From Bauldia sp. (GTDB lineage: Bacteria > Pseudomonadota > Alphaproteobacteria > Rhizobiales > Kaistiaceae), in NCBI GenBank assembly GCA_022841545.1, contig JALHRF010000037.1, positions 1-34,455 of the forward strand: 34,455 bases of DNA, given 5' to 3'. Within the stretch, counting starts at the first letter, position 1. Every line of letters starts with the position of its first letter. The notes under the pieces are model-generated. The model worked only from the letters and a program-made list of their open reading frames with translations, ran no database searches and was not told where the DNA came from. Both the position numbers and the translations under genes were made by a program. This document shows positions 1-9,165 of the stretch, one piece after another.

Positions 1-1982
1 AGGAGGTCGCGCGAAGCAAAGGCAAGGAGCGTCGCCTCCGCGCCGCGGTCGGCCGCCGCGGCTTCGAGCCGGGCGGTCTCGGCATTCTGCTGCGCCATGA
101 ATACAACGCCGCCGGCAATAATCACGATCGCGACCACCGCCGCCGCGCCAGCGATGAGCAAGTTCCTGAGGCGGCGCCCGCGCCGCTTCTCCGCCTCGTC
201 CTCCGCCACACTCGCGGCAATGAACGCCTTCTCGGCATCGTTCAGCGAGCGGGGATGATCGACCAGCCATTGCCGGGCGCGGCTGAGGAGCAGGCCGCGA
301 ACCAGCGCCGAGCGCTTCTCGGCTTCCCCTGCCTTCTGCCAGTCGGCCATGGCATGGTCGAGTTGCATCCGGCCGAGCAGGAAGTCGCGTTCCTCGTCGA
401 GCCAGCCGCGGAGCCTTGGCCATTTCCGCAGGAGCGACTCGTGCGCCACCTCGACGGTGCGCTGCCCGCCCTCCTCGCCGAAGATGACGAGGCGCGCCGC
501 CTCGAGCTTCGCAAGGATCGGCCGGGCCTTGTCGGGAATCGCATCGAGACGGGCGGGGCGGCGGGAATACTCGCCCTCGCTGTTGATCCAGACCAGGCCG
601 CCGATGAAGGCCTCCCGCAAGGCCTGCAGGTCCTCGGGCGACGGGTTGGCCTCGGCCAGCACCTCGTCGGCGCGCTTCCGCACCGAGTTCTCGAGCGGGT
701 TGAGCCCGCCGGAAGGATCGCCGAGCGCGGCGTAGTGGACGAGCGAAAGCTGGCGCGCCCCGCCGCCGCCGTTGCGGTCGTCGACATAGCGGTCATAGAG
801 TTCGCGAAGCGTGAAGGCGAGAAGCGGCAGCGCATCCTCGGTGCCGGCGTCGCTGCTCGCCGCCGCGATCAGCCCTTCCTCGACCTTGAGGCCGGCGACC
901 TTCGCCGGGCCCTCGATGATCTGGCGGATGCGGTTGAGCGGCAGCGGCCCGAGGGAGAATTCCTCGAAGCGGACGACATCCTCGGCCGCCACCTGCAGCT
1001 GCTCGAGATAATCGGAGCGGAGCGTGATCAGGCCGATGAACATCGAGCGCTCGTCGGCCGCGGCCTTGACGATGCGGAGGAAGCTCTGCGCTTCCTCCGG
1101 CGGCGTGACGGTGAACAGCTCCTCGGCCTGGTCGATGGAAAGGAGCAGCCAGGCCTCGCGCGAGCCGGCGGCGGTCTGCAGCGCGTCGGTCAGTTCGGCC
1201 AGCGCGGGGCCGGGATCAGCCGCGGCGAAGCGGTCGCGCCAGGCCCGCCAGTCGTCCGGCTTGCCCAGCGCCTCGGCCGCGGCGCGGGCGAACTCGCCGA
1301 CGGGATCGTTCCGCGGCCGGAACGGTGGCAGCACGATCCAGTTGCGACGGTCGCGCTGCAGCCGCGGAAGGACGCCGGCGCGGACCAGCGACGACTTGCC
1401 GGAGCCAGATGCGCCGAGGAGCGCGACGAGTTTCGGCGGGCCCTGGACCCGGCGCGCGTTGAGCCGCTCGATCAGCCGGCGCACGTCGTCGTCGCGGCCG
1501 AAATAGATCGCGGCGTCCTCGGCCTGGAACGCGAGCAGCCCCGGATAGGGGGGCCGCCGCTGGTCCCAGGCGAAGCCGCCCTGCGCGTCGAGGGCGATCT
1601 GGGTCAATTCGCGGGCGAGCTGGGCCAGGCCGCCCTGGCGGTCCGCCCTGAGGTCGAGCTGCTGGATGTCGGGCGCGATGAAGCGTTCGCCGCCGGGGGC
1701 GACGATCACCGGGAAGATCGACTTGCCCAGCGCCCGGGCCTGGGTGAACTCGGCGAAGCACCACTTCGATTCGAGCCAGTGCGGGGTCAGCACCAGGATC
1801 ACGGCATGGGCGCTGTCGATCTGCTGGTAGAGGGTGCGCTCCCAGTTGCTGCCGGGCTGGATGCCGGCGTGCTTGTCGATGTCGAGGAAGGTCTGGTCGA
1901 AGCCGTTCGACCGCAGCCAGACCATGATCTCGGCCGAGATGTCGTTGTCGCGGCTCGAATGGGAGACGAAGATGCGCGCCAT
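1..1982 (-). CDS. TIR-domain STAND NTPase with a transmembrane segment (C-terminus beyond window)
   Basis: The frame opens at an ATG at 1982 and stays open to the left edge, so about 660 residues are visible and the C-terminus is missing. Residues 1-135 form a TIR domain: it begins MARIFVSHSSRDND, has a LDIDKHAGI segment, and carries SKWCFAE with the expected catalytic NADase glutamate at E78. A STAND/AAA-like NTPase follows: Walker A GASGSGKSS at 190-198 and a Walker B-like LLLSIDQAEELF with D284. A winged-helix-like HESLLRKW motif typical of nSTAND1 proteins starts at H514. A hydrophobic membrane segment lies at about 605-630, followed by an Ala/Glu-rich stretch. Many family members end in WD40, TPR or similar sensor repeats, but none is visible here. 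TIR-STAND proteins are associated with antiphage immunity or NAD+-linked signalling; that role is inferred. The gene is divergent from three MORN genes, with 176 bases between starts. Confidence 0.88.
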   Translation of the reverse strand, partial: MARIFVSHSSRDNDISAEIMVWLRSNGFDQTFLDIDKHAGIQPGSNWERTLYQQIDSAHAVILVLTPHWLESKWCFAEFTQARALGKSIFPVIVAPGGERFIAPDIQQLDLRADRQGGLAQLARELTQIALDAQGGFAWDQRRPPYPGLLAFQAEDAAIYFGRDDDVRRLIERLNARRVQGPPKLVALLGASGSGKSSLVRAGVLPRLQRDRRNWIVLPPFRPRNDPVGEFARAAAEALGKPDDWRAWRDRFAAADPGPALAELTDALQTAAGSREAWLLLSIDQAEELFTVTPPEEAQSFLRIVKAAADERSMFIGLITLRSDYLEQLQVAAEDVVRFEEFSLGPLPLNRIRQIIEGPAKVAGLKVEEGLIAAASSDAGTEDALPLLAFTLRELYDRYVDDRNGGGGARQLSLVHYAALGDPSGGLNPLENSVRKRADEVLAEANPSPEDLQALREAFIGGLVWINSEGEYSRRPARLDAIPDKARPILAKLEAARLVIFGEEGGQRTVEVAHESLLRKWPRLRGWLDEERDFLLGRMQLDHAMADWQKAGEAEKRSALVRGLLLSRARQWLVDHPRSLNDAEKAFIAASVAEDEAEKRRGRRLRNLLIAGAAAVVAIVIIAGGVVFMAQQNAETARLEAAAADRGAEATLLAFASRDL

Positions 1983-2158
1983 CGGCCGCTACCCGTCGCC
2001 GGACATGCGGCGCGGCGGGGGCGGAGCGTAACCGCAGGCCGGTGGCGTGTCAGTCCTGCCCGTCATGAAAGTATGGCCGAACGGCTCCATGAGCTTTATC
2101 CTACACCATGGGTAAGGACGGGGAGCCGGCTGGTCAATCCGGCGGGCACGGGTCGGAC

Positions 2159-3895
2159 ATGGAGCATCGGGCGACAGGGCGCCTCGGTCGGACGCTGACG
2201 CGGGCTGCGCTCGCGCTGTCGGCCATGGCCGGCCTGCTGGCCGGGGCATGGGCCGGCGACGGCGCATGGAAGGAGCGGAGCCAACTGATCTGGGATGCCT
2301 CCGCCGGCAAGCTCACCCGCCAGACGCTCCGCGCCTGGGACCCGCATCCCGAGCTTGACCTTGATTTCGTCTGGGAAGCCGACGGCGGCCAGACCACCGA
2401 GGGAGCCATCGCAGGCTCGGGCCGGCTCCTGTGGCTCGCCAAGGGCGCCCCGGCCTATGACCGCCAAGCCATCTTCAGCGAGTACGAGGGCGAGGTGCGC
2501 GACGGCCGACCCGATGGAGAGGGACGGCTGCGGCTCAAGTCCGGGCGGCTCTATGAGGGCACCTGGCGCGGCGGCCTCATGGTCGGCCGCGGCATGCTCC
2601 GTTTCGAGAACGGCGACCGCTACCTAGGTGAGATTGACAAGGGCGAGCCGGACGGCTTCGGCCGCTACGCCTCGCTCGGCGGCACGGTGTTCGAAGGAAG
2701 GTTCCGGGCGGGCCAGCGCGACGGCGTGGGCACGCTCACCATGCCGGACACGAGGCGTTTCCGCTCGGTATGGGAGGGCGGCGTGGAGATCTCCCGAACG
2801 CCAATCGACGAATCGACCGTGACGATCGCCCAGAACAGCGGCATCGCGGTCAGCGCCTATATCGACACCCGGATGAACAACGCGTTCGTCGACGCCGACC
2901 CGGACATGCTATCCTATGCCTATACGGCGACGCCTTCGGCCGGCGAGATCGACATCACGCTCGACGCCCCGCAGATCCTCGACATCTGGAAGGGCGATGC
3001 GGTGCTTCGGAACGACGCGATCGACGAGACGGCGTGGCTGTTCGAGGGGCCCGATCAGTTCGCTCCGGTGTTCCTGGTCGTCGAGATCTCGAACGAAACC
3101 AGCCGGACCGCGCAGGTAACCTCCGCGTGGTTCGACCTTGCCGAGTCGGTCACCGACTATCAGCCCTATGTCACAGTCAGGGGATCGGGGAGCATGATGT
3201 TCGACCCGACCTTCTATCTCCGCAACTTCGGCTGGGGCGCGGCGTTCGAGGCGCGGCTGGTCTACGCCTTCGGCAACGAATCCGGGCCGGTCACCGAGGA
3301 CTTTTTTGCCGAGATCGGCATCATCGACCAGTTTCTCGAGGCCACCGCGATCGACGGATTGATCGCCCTCGGCGTCGATGTCGATACGCTCTCCGCCGCC
3401 GATCTGGAATGCCCAAGGGCGATGATCGATGACTGGCAATGTCCGCTCGAGGCCGATGACTTCGCCGAGCTTCTCGGCGGGCTCGGCGGTGCCGCGTTCG
3501 TCGTCGACAATTTCCTGAAGACGCGGATGACCGGACAGCTCGAGTATCAGTGGGTCGACGCCGGGGGCAACCTCAACACGCGCGTCTCGCCGATCTCCAT
3601 CGACCTTCCGCTTATCTATCCCAGCGCCTGGGCCGAGGGTGGCGCGCCTGGGCCGATCAGGCGCGGCTTCCCGACCATCCCGCTGCCGCTCGACCAGCGC
3701 AATGTACGCATTCCGATTCCCTTCAGCACCGACCTCGCCCCGGGCGAGTCGCGGCGTTTCGCGCTCAACTTCGTCGCCGAGAAATCGTCCCGCCATCTCT
3801 TCCAGTTCGTCTTCGAGCTGGCCGATGGCAGTATTGCCTCTTCGCCGACGGTCGACCTCCTCTATTTCACGCCCCGTGTCCAGGCCCTGAACTGA
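2159..3895 (+). CDS. Exported MORN-repeat protein, paralogue 1
   Basis: A 578-residue protein if read from the ATG at 2159. An in-frame ATG at 2108 would add 17 residues, but a basic start, a hydrophobic core and an AWA cleavage site follow the inner ATG, giving a normal Sec signal peptide. Residues about 50-105 hold a conserved block (GAWKERSQLIWD, then WDPHPELDLDFVWE). Residues about 107-207 hold four full 23-residue MORN units (YEGEVRDG, YEGTWRGG, YLGEIDKG, FEGRFRAG) and a partial fifth. The remaining 370 residues belong to no family I recognise and carry a nearby cysteine pair (LECP and WQCP), consistent with a disulfide outside the cytoplasm. MORN repeats form beta-hairpins that bind lipid or protein partners. 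First of three tandem paralogues; its stop is 11 bases before the likely start of the next. Function unknown. Confidence 0.85.
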   Translation: MEHRATGRLGRTLTRAALALSAMAGLLAGAWAGDGAWKERSQLIWDASAGKLTRQTLRAWDPHPELDLDFVWEADGGQTTEGAIAGSGRLLWLAKGAPAYDRQAIFSEYEGEVRDGRPDGEGRLRLKSGRLYEGTWRGGLMVGRGMLRFENGDRYLGEIDKGEPDGFGRYASLGGTVFEGRFRAGQRDGVGTLTMPDTRRFRSVWEGGVEISRTPIDESTVTIAQNSGIAVSAYIDTRMNNAFVDADPDMLSYAYTATPSAGEIDITLDAPQILDIWKGDAVLRNDAIDETAWLFEGPDQFAPVFLVVEISNETSRTAQVTSAWFDLAESVTDYQPYVTVRGSGSMMFDPTFYLRNFGWGAAFEARLVYAFGNESGPVTEDFFAEIGIIDQFLEATAIDGLIALGVDVDTLSAADLECPRAMIDDWQCPLEADDFAELLGGLGGAAFVVDNFLKTRMTGQLEYQWVDAGGNLNTRVSPISIDLPLIYPSAWAEGGAPGPIRRGFPTIPLPLDQRNVRIPIPFSTDLAPGESRRFALNFVAEKSSRHLFQFVFELADGSIASSPTVDLLYFTPRVQALN

Positions 3896-5649
3896 GGATG
3901 CCCCGAATGCCTCGTTCAAGCGTCGCCCGTTTCTCTTGCATCACGGCCATCGCGATCGTGCTTGCGTCCGCAGCACTTGTCGTGGCTCACGACTCTGCAG
4001 GCGCAGCGAGCGACGGCGCCTGGAAGGAGCGGAGCCAACTGGTTTGGGATGCATCCGCCGGCAAGCTCGTGCGCCAGACGCTCCGCGCCTGGGATCCGCA
4101 TCCCGAGCTTGGCCTCGATTTCGTCTGGGAGGCCGACGGCGGTCCGACAGCCGACGGCGCCATCGCCGGCTCGGGCCGGCTCCTGTGGCTGGCGCGGGGC
4201 GCGGCCGCCTATGACCGCGACGCCATCTTCAGCGAGTATGAAGGCGAGGTGCGGGACGGGCGGCCGAACGGCAAGGGCCGAATTAAACTCCGCACCGGCG
4301 TCGTCTATGACGGGACGTGGCGCGACGGCAACATGATCGGCCACGGCGTACTGCGGTTCGCCAATGGGGACCGCTACAACGGCGCCGTTGACGACGGAGC
4401 GCCCGACGGCTTCGGCCGCTACGCATCCGCCGACGGGACGATCTTCGAAGGCCGGTTCGTCGACGGCCGGCGCGACGGCGCGGGCTTGCTCACGCTCCCC
4501 GACGCGCGCCGCTTTCGTTCGGTGTGGCGGGACGGGGCAGAGATCGAGCGCACGCCGCTCGACGACACCCCGGCCATGGTCGCCCAGGCGGCCGGGGTGA
4601 CGGTCAGCACCTATATCGACACCAGGCTCAACAACGAGTTCATCGACGCCGACGTCGACATGCTGTCCTACGCCTATACGGCGACGCCGTCGGCGGGGGA
4701 GGTGGCGATCTTTCCCGATGCGCCGGAGGTCCTCGCGATCTGGAAAGGCGACGCGGTGCTCCGCGACGATACCGTCGGCCAGAACGCCTGGCTATTCGAG
4801 GACCCTGGCCAGTTCTCGCCGGTCTTCCTGGTCATTGAATTGTCGAACGAGGGGAATCAGACCGCACAGGTAACGTCGGCCTGGTTCGACCTCGCCGAGT
4901 CCGTGACCGACTACCAGCCCTACCTCACCATCTACAGCATGTCGGGGACCGTCTTCGATCCCGTCTTTGGCCTCCAGAATTTCGGCTGGGGCGAAGCCGT
5001 GAACACGACGCTCACCTATGCCTTCGGCGACGAATCCGGCCCAGTGACGGTGGACTTCGTGGCCGAGATCGGCACCATTGACAGCAGCGTCGAAGCGACC
5101 GTGATCGACGGCATGATCGCGCTCGGCGTCGACGTCGACCGTCTCTCGGACTGGGGGTCGCTGGAATGCCCCGGCTTTGACGCCGAGGGACGCTGCGCGG
5201 TCGGGCCGGGGGACTTCGAGGACGTGCTCGGTGGCTTGTCCGGCGCGGCATTCCAGTTTGGCGCCAGCCTGAAAACCCGGATGACCGGCCAGCTCGAATA
5301 CAATTGGGTCGATGCCTTCGGCAATACCAATACCCGCGTCTCCCCGATCTCGGTCGATCTGCCACTGGTCTATTTCGACGTGATGGCCGAAGGCGGAGCG
5401 CCGGGGCCGATCGAGCGCGGCTTCCCGAAGATCCCGCTGCCGCTCGACCAGCGCAACGTCCGCATCCCGATCCCGTTTTCGGCCGACCTCGCACCGGGCG
5501 AATCGCGACGCTTCGCGCTCAACTTCACGGCCGAGAAATCATCGCACCATCTCTTCCAGTTCGTGTTCGAGCTGGCCGACGGCAACCTTGCCTCATCGCC
5601 GACGGTGGACCTCCTCTATTTCACCCCCCGCCTCCAGGCTCTGAACTGA
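2262..5649 (+). repeat. Direct tandem duplication of the MORN gene
   Basis: The mature-coding parts of paralogues 1 (about 2262-3895) and 2 (about 4015-5649) form a direct repeat with a register of about 1.75 kb. Identity is visible by eye from the first block after the signal peptide to the stop codon, while the signal-peptide coding sequences differ. Paralogue 3 is an older copy. Within each gene the MORN units are themselves 69-base tandem repeats. Confidence 0.7.
3907..5649 (+). CDS. Exported MORN-repeat protein, paralogue 2
   Basis: A 580-residue protein. I chose the ATG at 3907 because GAGGA at 3894-3898 sits 8 bases upstream, matching the spacing before the third copy; an in-frame ATG at 3898 would add three residues. 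A signal peptide ends near residue 30-35. The same blocks as paralogue 1 follow: GAWKERSQLVWD, four MORN units plus a partial fifth at about 110-207, then the long uncharacterised C-terminal region with a cysteine pair (LECPGF and RCAVG). The C-terminus RNVRIPIPFS...LQALN is nearly identical to that of paralogue 1, and long stretches also agree at DNA level, for example TGGAAGGAGCGGAGCCAACT at 2267 and 4021. A fairly recent tandem duplication is the simplest explanation. Probably co-transcribed with both neighbours. Confidence 0.86.
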   Translation: MPRSSVARFSCITAIAIVLASAALVVAHDSAGAASDGAWKERSQLVWDASAGKLVRQTLRAWDPHPELGLDFVWEADGGPTADGAIAGSGRLLWLARGAAAYDRDAIFSEYEGEVRDGRPNGKGRIKLRTGVVYDGTWRDGNMIGHGVLRFANGDRYNGAVDDGAPDGFGRYASADGTIFEGRFVDGRRDGAGLLTLPDARRFRSVWRDGAEIERTPLDDTPAMVAQAAGVTVSTYIDTRLNNEFIDADVDMLSYAYTATPSAGEVAIFPDAPEVLAIWKGDAVLRDDTVGQNAWLFEDPGQFSPVFLVIELSNEGNQTAQVTSAWFDLAESVTDYQPYLTIYSMSGTVFDPVFGLQNFGWGEAVNTTLTYAFGDESGPVTVDFVAEIGTIDSSVEATVIDGMIALGVDVDRLSDWGSLECPGFDAEGRCAVGPGDFEDVLGGLSGAAFQFGASLKTRMTGQLEYNWVDAFGNTNTRVSPISVDLPLVYFDVMAEGGAPGPIERGFPKIPLPLDQRNVRIPIPFSADLAPGESRRFALNFTAEKSSHHLFQFVFELADGNLASSPTVDLLYFTPRLQALN

Positions 5650-5662
5650 GGGACTGCAAGCA

Positions 5663-7339
5663 ATGCTTCGCTTACGTCTTGTCCGCCTCGCCTCGACCGC
5701 GGCGATTACCGCGATCCTCGCCGCCACGTCGCTCGTCGCGGGACACGACATGGCGGCCGCCGCGAATGCCGGCGCCTGGCAGAAGCGCAGTCAGCTCGTC
5801 TGGGATCAGGACGCCGGCAAGCTGGTCCGAAAGGCCTTCGTCGCCTGGGACCCCGCGCCGGAGCTCGACCTCGAATTCGTATGGGAGGGCGCCGGAGCCG
5901 CCGAAGGCGTCATCAGTGGCGAGGGCCGTCTGGTGTGGCGTGAGAAGGGCGCTCCGGCCTATGACGTCACCGCGGTCTACAGCGACTATCGCGGCGCGGT
6001 GAAGAACGGCCGGCCCGACGGCGACGGCCGCCTGAAGCTTCGCAACGGCCTCCTCTATGAGGGCGGGTGGCGCGACGGCGCGATGGAGGGCCAGGGCAAG
6101 CTGCGCTTCGCCAATGGCGAGGCCTTCGAAGGCGGCTTCGCCGACGGAGCGCCCGACGGTGCGGGTCGCCTGACCACCATCGACGGCCGCGTCTGGAACT
6201 CAGTATGGCGCGACGGCGAGGAGATCGCGCGCGAGCCGGCCGAGGGGACGGTGCAACTCGCTCAGGCCGGCACGGTCGCAGTCAACGTCTATATCGACAG
6301 TCGGCTGAACGACGAGTTCCGCGCCGCACAGGACGAGGACGGCTTTGATCGATATGCGTACGAGATCGACGATTCCTCGGGCGCCCTGAACATTAGGCTG
6401 GCGTCCGACGAGATCATGAACCTCTGGAAGGGCGATGCGCCGATCACAGCGACGCTCCGCCAGGGCAAATCGGACTACTTCGAGGACACGACTCAGTTCG
6501 GCCCGGTCTTCGTCGTGGTCGACATCGCCAACGAAGAGAACCAGACGGCGGAAGTGGTCGGCGCGTATCTCGACATCGACGAGAGCATGTCGGACCTTCA
6601 GCCCTATATCGACTCCTACGGGCCCGCCGACGGCTGCAATGCGCGCCTCTTGACGGAGTTCTCGCTGATGAACTCGGGCTGGGGGCCGGTCGAGAATGCC
6701 CGGCTCACCTATGCCTTTGGCACCGAGGCCGAACCCGGCAACCAGACCTTCGTCGTCGACGTCGGGAGCTTCGAGGATGCGGCGGCGCCCTCCATCGCCG
6801 GTGGCCTGGAAGCGCTCGGCATCGACATCAACCGGCTGCAGAACGACAATTTCCAGTGCGCCTCGGAAGACCAGTTCGCCGCCTGCCTCGCGGACTGGCA
6901 GGGCTCCGACCTGCTCGCCGGCCTTCAGGGTGCCACCTTCAGCGACGGCAACGCCCAGCTCCTCACCCGGATGTGGGGTATCCTCGAATACACCTGGACC
7001 GACGCCAAGGGCGGCTCCAACCCGCGCCAGTCGGCCGTCGTGGTCGACTTCCCCGTGCTCGATGTCGGCTTCGGCCCGGAATGCGGCGCCGGCGGCCCGA
7101 TCGAGCGCGGCTTCCCCACCGCGAAGCTGCCGCTCGACCAGACCAATGTCCGCATCCCGATCAACTACACCGACACCATCGCGCCGCGAGAGCAGAAGCG
7201 GTTCGGCCTCAACTTCGTTGCCGACAAGTCGTCGCGCCACCTCTTCCGTTTCGTGATCGAGCTCGCCGACGGACGCACCATCGACTCCCCCGACATCGAC
7301 CTCACCTACTTCATCCCGCGCTTGCCGGCGATGAACTGA
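5663..7339 (+). CDS. Exported MORN-repeat protein, paralogue 3 (divergent)
   Basis: A 558-residue protein. GAGGGA at 5648-5653 lies 9 bases before the ATG and overlaps the previous stop, which argues for translational linkage. The signal peptide, the GAWQKRSQLVWD block and the C-terminal region (NVRIPINYTD...LNFVADKSSRHLF) mark it as a paralogue, but it is clearly more diverged than copies 1 and 2. Its MORN block (about 107-186) has three full units plus a partial one, so it differs by one 23-residue unit. It keeps the central cysteine pair (FQCASE and AACLAD) and adds two more (DGCNAR and PECGAG), which would allow a second disulfide. The stop lies only 10 bases from the end of the converging MEMO-CapA gene. 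No enzymatic motif was recognised. Confidence 0.86.
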   Translation: MLRLRLVRLASTAAITAILAATSLVAGHDMAAAANAGAWQKRSQLVWDQDAGKLVRKAFVAWDPAPELDLEFVWEGAGAAEGVISGEGRLVWREKGAPAYDVTAVYSDYRGAVKNGRPDGDGRLKLRNGLLYEGGWRDGAMEGQGKLRFANGEAFEGGFADGAPDGAGRLTTIDGRVWNSVWRDGEEIAREPAEGTVQLAQAGTVAVNVYIDSRLNDEFRAAQDEDGFDRYAYEIDDSSGALNIRLASDEIMNLWKGDAPITATLRQGKSDYFEDTTQFGPVFVVVDIANEENQTAEVVGAYLDIDESMSDLQPYIDSYGPADGCNARLLTEFSLMNSGWGPVENARLTYAFGTEAEPGNQTFVVDVGSFEDAAAPSIAGGLEALGIDINRLQNDNFQCASEDQFAACLADWQGSDLLAGLQGATFSDGNAQLLTRMWGILEYTWTDAKGGSNPRQSAVVVDFPVLDVGFGPECGAGGPIERGFPTAKLPLDQTNVRIPINYTDTIAPREQKRFGLNFVADKSSRHLFRFVIELADGRTIDSPDIDLTYFIPRLPAMN

Positions 7340-7349
7340 CACGCGGGAT

Positions 7350-9020
7350 TCACCGCAACGAGAGCGCGCGGTCGTAGAAATTCGGGATCGGGATCAGGCG
7401 GGCGAAGAACGTGCCCTGGGGGAAGAACCGCACCTCCAGAACCGCACCGGAGACATTCGCGCCCGGCTGGTCGAACAGGAAATTGCCCAGCGAGTAGGCG
7501 AGCAGCGACTCCCCGCCGGCCAGCGCAATCAGCCGCTCGCTGGCGACATGCGGATGGGCGCCGACGATCAGCGACACCGCCGCCTGGCGGAGCGCGTCGA
7601 TGAGGTGGTCCTCGCGCTCGTCGGAAATGCGCGCGTACTCCGCACCCCAGTGCATGAATGCCGCGAGCGGCGGCGCCGCGACCGATCGCGTGACGGCTTC
7701 CAGTTCGGTGTCGGTCACCAGGCCGGTGCGGGCATCGCCGCTGTTGTCGAGATCGGTAAGGGCTAGCGCGCGGAGCGCGCCAAGATCGTCCGCCTCGACT
7801 CCGTCGAGCACATCGATGCCCGCGGCTTCGAGCGCTGCCATCATTGCCGCTTTCGGCTCGTCGCCGAGATCCCGGCTGTGGTTGTTGGCGATCGAGACGG
7901 CGACGACATTGAGCCGCTCGAGCCAGTCGAGAGTCAGGTCCTCCGGCATGGCGAGCTGCACCGCGCCGATCCCGGTCGGCACCTCGGGGACCATGACCCC
8001 TTCGAGATTGAGCACAAGCGGGCAGCCGTCGAGCACCGCCTCGATCTCGTCGAGGAGCCGGTCGCGGATCGCTGGCTGAGAAATCACCGGCGCGAGGTGC
8101 CGGCCGAAGAATGTGTCGCCGGCGAAGCAGAGCACCTGCCCATCCGCGTGTCCGTCCAGGTCGACGCGGTCCGCGCCCTCGGCCGACGGGTAGATCTGCA
8201 CGATGTAGCTGGTCGTCTCGTCGATCTCGGTGTCGACGTAGAACTGCATGTTCGAATTGGCGATCACCACCGGCGCGGCGCCGAAATGTTCCGCCTGGAG
8301 CCGCATCTGGATGTATTGGCCGCCGCGCGAATCGAGGTGTTGCGGCTGGTGCAGCTTCGCGATCGCGTCGAGGTCGCCCGCGGCGATGACGTTCATCGTC
8401 TCCTGGTCGCGAAGGATTGCGTCAGGGAGCGGCAGGTAATGCGAGAAGTCGGTGGACTGGAGGACGAGCGTCCGCTCCGTGATCAGCGGCCCCAGGGCGG
8501 CGACCAGCGCATCCCACTCGTCGCGGTTCGAGCCGATGGCGACAGCGATCGGAACGATCGGCGTGCGGGGGAAGAAGCGCGCGACATAGGGCAGGACCGC
8601 GCCGATGCCGTGCTCGCGCCGGAACAGGTCCGATTCCTCGACGAGGGTCTTGTCGGCGAGGAGCGCATCGACCACCGCTCCGTCGGTCGGCACCCGTCCG
8701 AACACCGTGTCGAAGTCGAGCCGCGTCGCGGCGAACGGCCGGCGCGACCGCTTGAAGTGATCCGGCGTCAGCACGACGATGCGGTCGTAGCGGCTGTCGC
8801 GCGCGACGAGGAATGCCCGGGCGATCAAATCGGCGGCGATGAGGTGATGCGGCACCGTCAGCCCGCTCACGACCCGTGGCTCGATCGCGAGCGCCTCGGC
8901 CGCGGCAATGGATGCCGTGAAGGGCGCATCGTCGCCGTAGAGCGATGGAATCGCGGCATCATCGGCGAGCGCGGCAAGTGGGACGGCGAGGAGCGCGAGG
9001 ACGAGCAGGAGGCGTTTCAT
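7350..9020 (-). CDS. Secreted fusion of MEMO-like (AmmeMemoRadiSam B) and CapA-like domains
   Basis: A 556-residue protein from the ATG at 9020, where MKRLLLVLALLAVPLAALA gives a signal peptide; the frame stays open 183 bases further upstream, but that extension is Arg/Pro-rich and looks non-coding. GGGAGG abuts the start codon, unusually close. Residues about 40-280 match the MEMO / AmmeMemoRadiSam system protein B fold: PHH at 57-59, TPDH at 85-88, EH at 136-137 and DFSHY at 191-195, the metal-binding-type His/Asp set. Residues about 293-550 match the CapA (PGA_cap) metallophosphatase-like family: FAGDTFFGR near 300, NLEG at 337-340, NNHSRDLG at 378-385, GAHPHV at 487-492 and SLGNFLFD at 510-517. 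CapA-type proteins act in poly-gamma-glutamate or envelope polymer processes; the MEMO function is unsettled. Having both exported in one chain is unusual. Substrate unknown. Confidence 0.85.
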   Translation of the reverse strand: MKRLLLVLALLAVPLAALADDAAIPSLYGDDAPFTASIAAAEALAIEPRVVSGLTVPHHLIAADLIARAFLVARDSRYDRIVVLTPDHFKRSRRPFAATRLDFDTVFGRVPTDGAVVDALLADKTLVEESDLFRREHGIGAVLPYVARFFPRTPIVPIAVAIGSNRDEWDALVAALGPLITERTLVLQSTDFSHYLPLPDAILRDQETMNVIAAGDLDAIAKLHQPQHLDSRGGQYIQMRLQAEHFGAAPVVIANSNMQFYVDTEIDETTSYIVQIYPSAEGADRVDLDGHADGQVLCFAGDTFFGRHLAPVISQPAIRDRLLDEIEAVLDGCPLVLNLEGVMVPEVPTGIGAVQLAMPEDLTLDWLERLNVVAVSIANNHSRDLGDEPKAAMMAALEAAGIDVLDGVEADDLGALRALALTDLDNSGDARTGLVTDTELEAVTRSVAAPPLAAFMHWGAEYARISDEREDHLIDALRQAAVSLIVGAHPHVASERLIALAGGESLLAYSLGNFLFDQPGANVSGAVLEVRFFPQGTFFARLIPIPNFYDRALSLR

Positions 9021-9165
9021 CCTCCCGGTTCTGCTGCCTCGCGCCGCGTCTGGCAAGGGCGCACCCGCGCCCGCGATCTTTCGCGGGCTACGGGACGCGT
9101 TCGGCCGCGGACGCGGGCGCCGGATGGCGCGCCGACTGGCTGGCGCGCCGTCCGAAGTCGAGCGC

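Noticed and set aside
255..2198. 647-residue open frame on the plus strand
   Set aside because: It is antisense to the TIR-STAND gene, whose minus-strand frame shows unmistakable TIR, Walker A and Walker B motifs. The plus frame has low-complexity Arg/Gly/Leu content typical of antisense shadows in GC-rich DNA.
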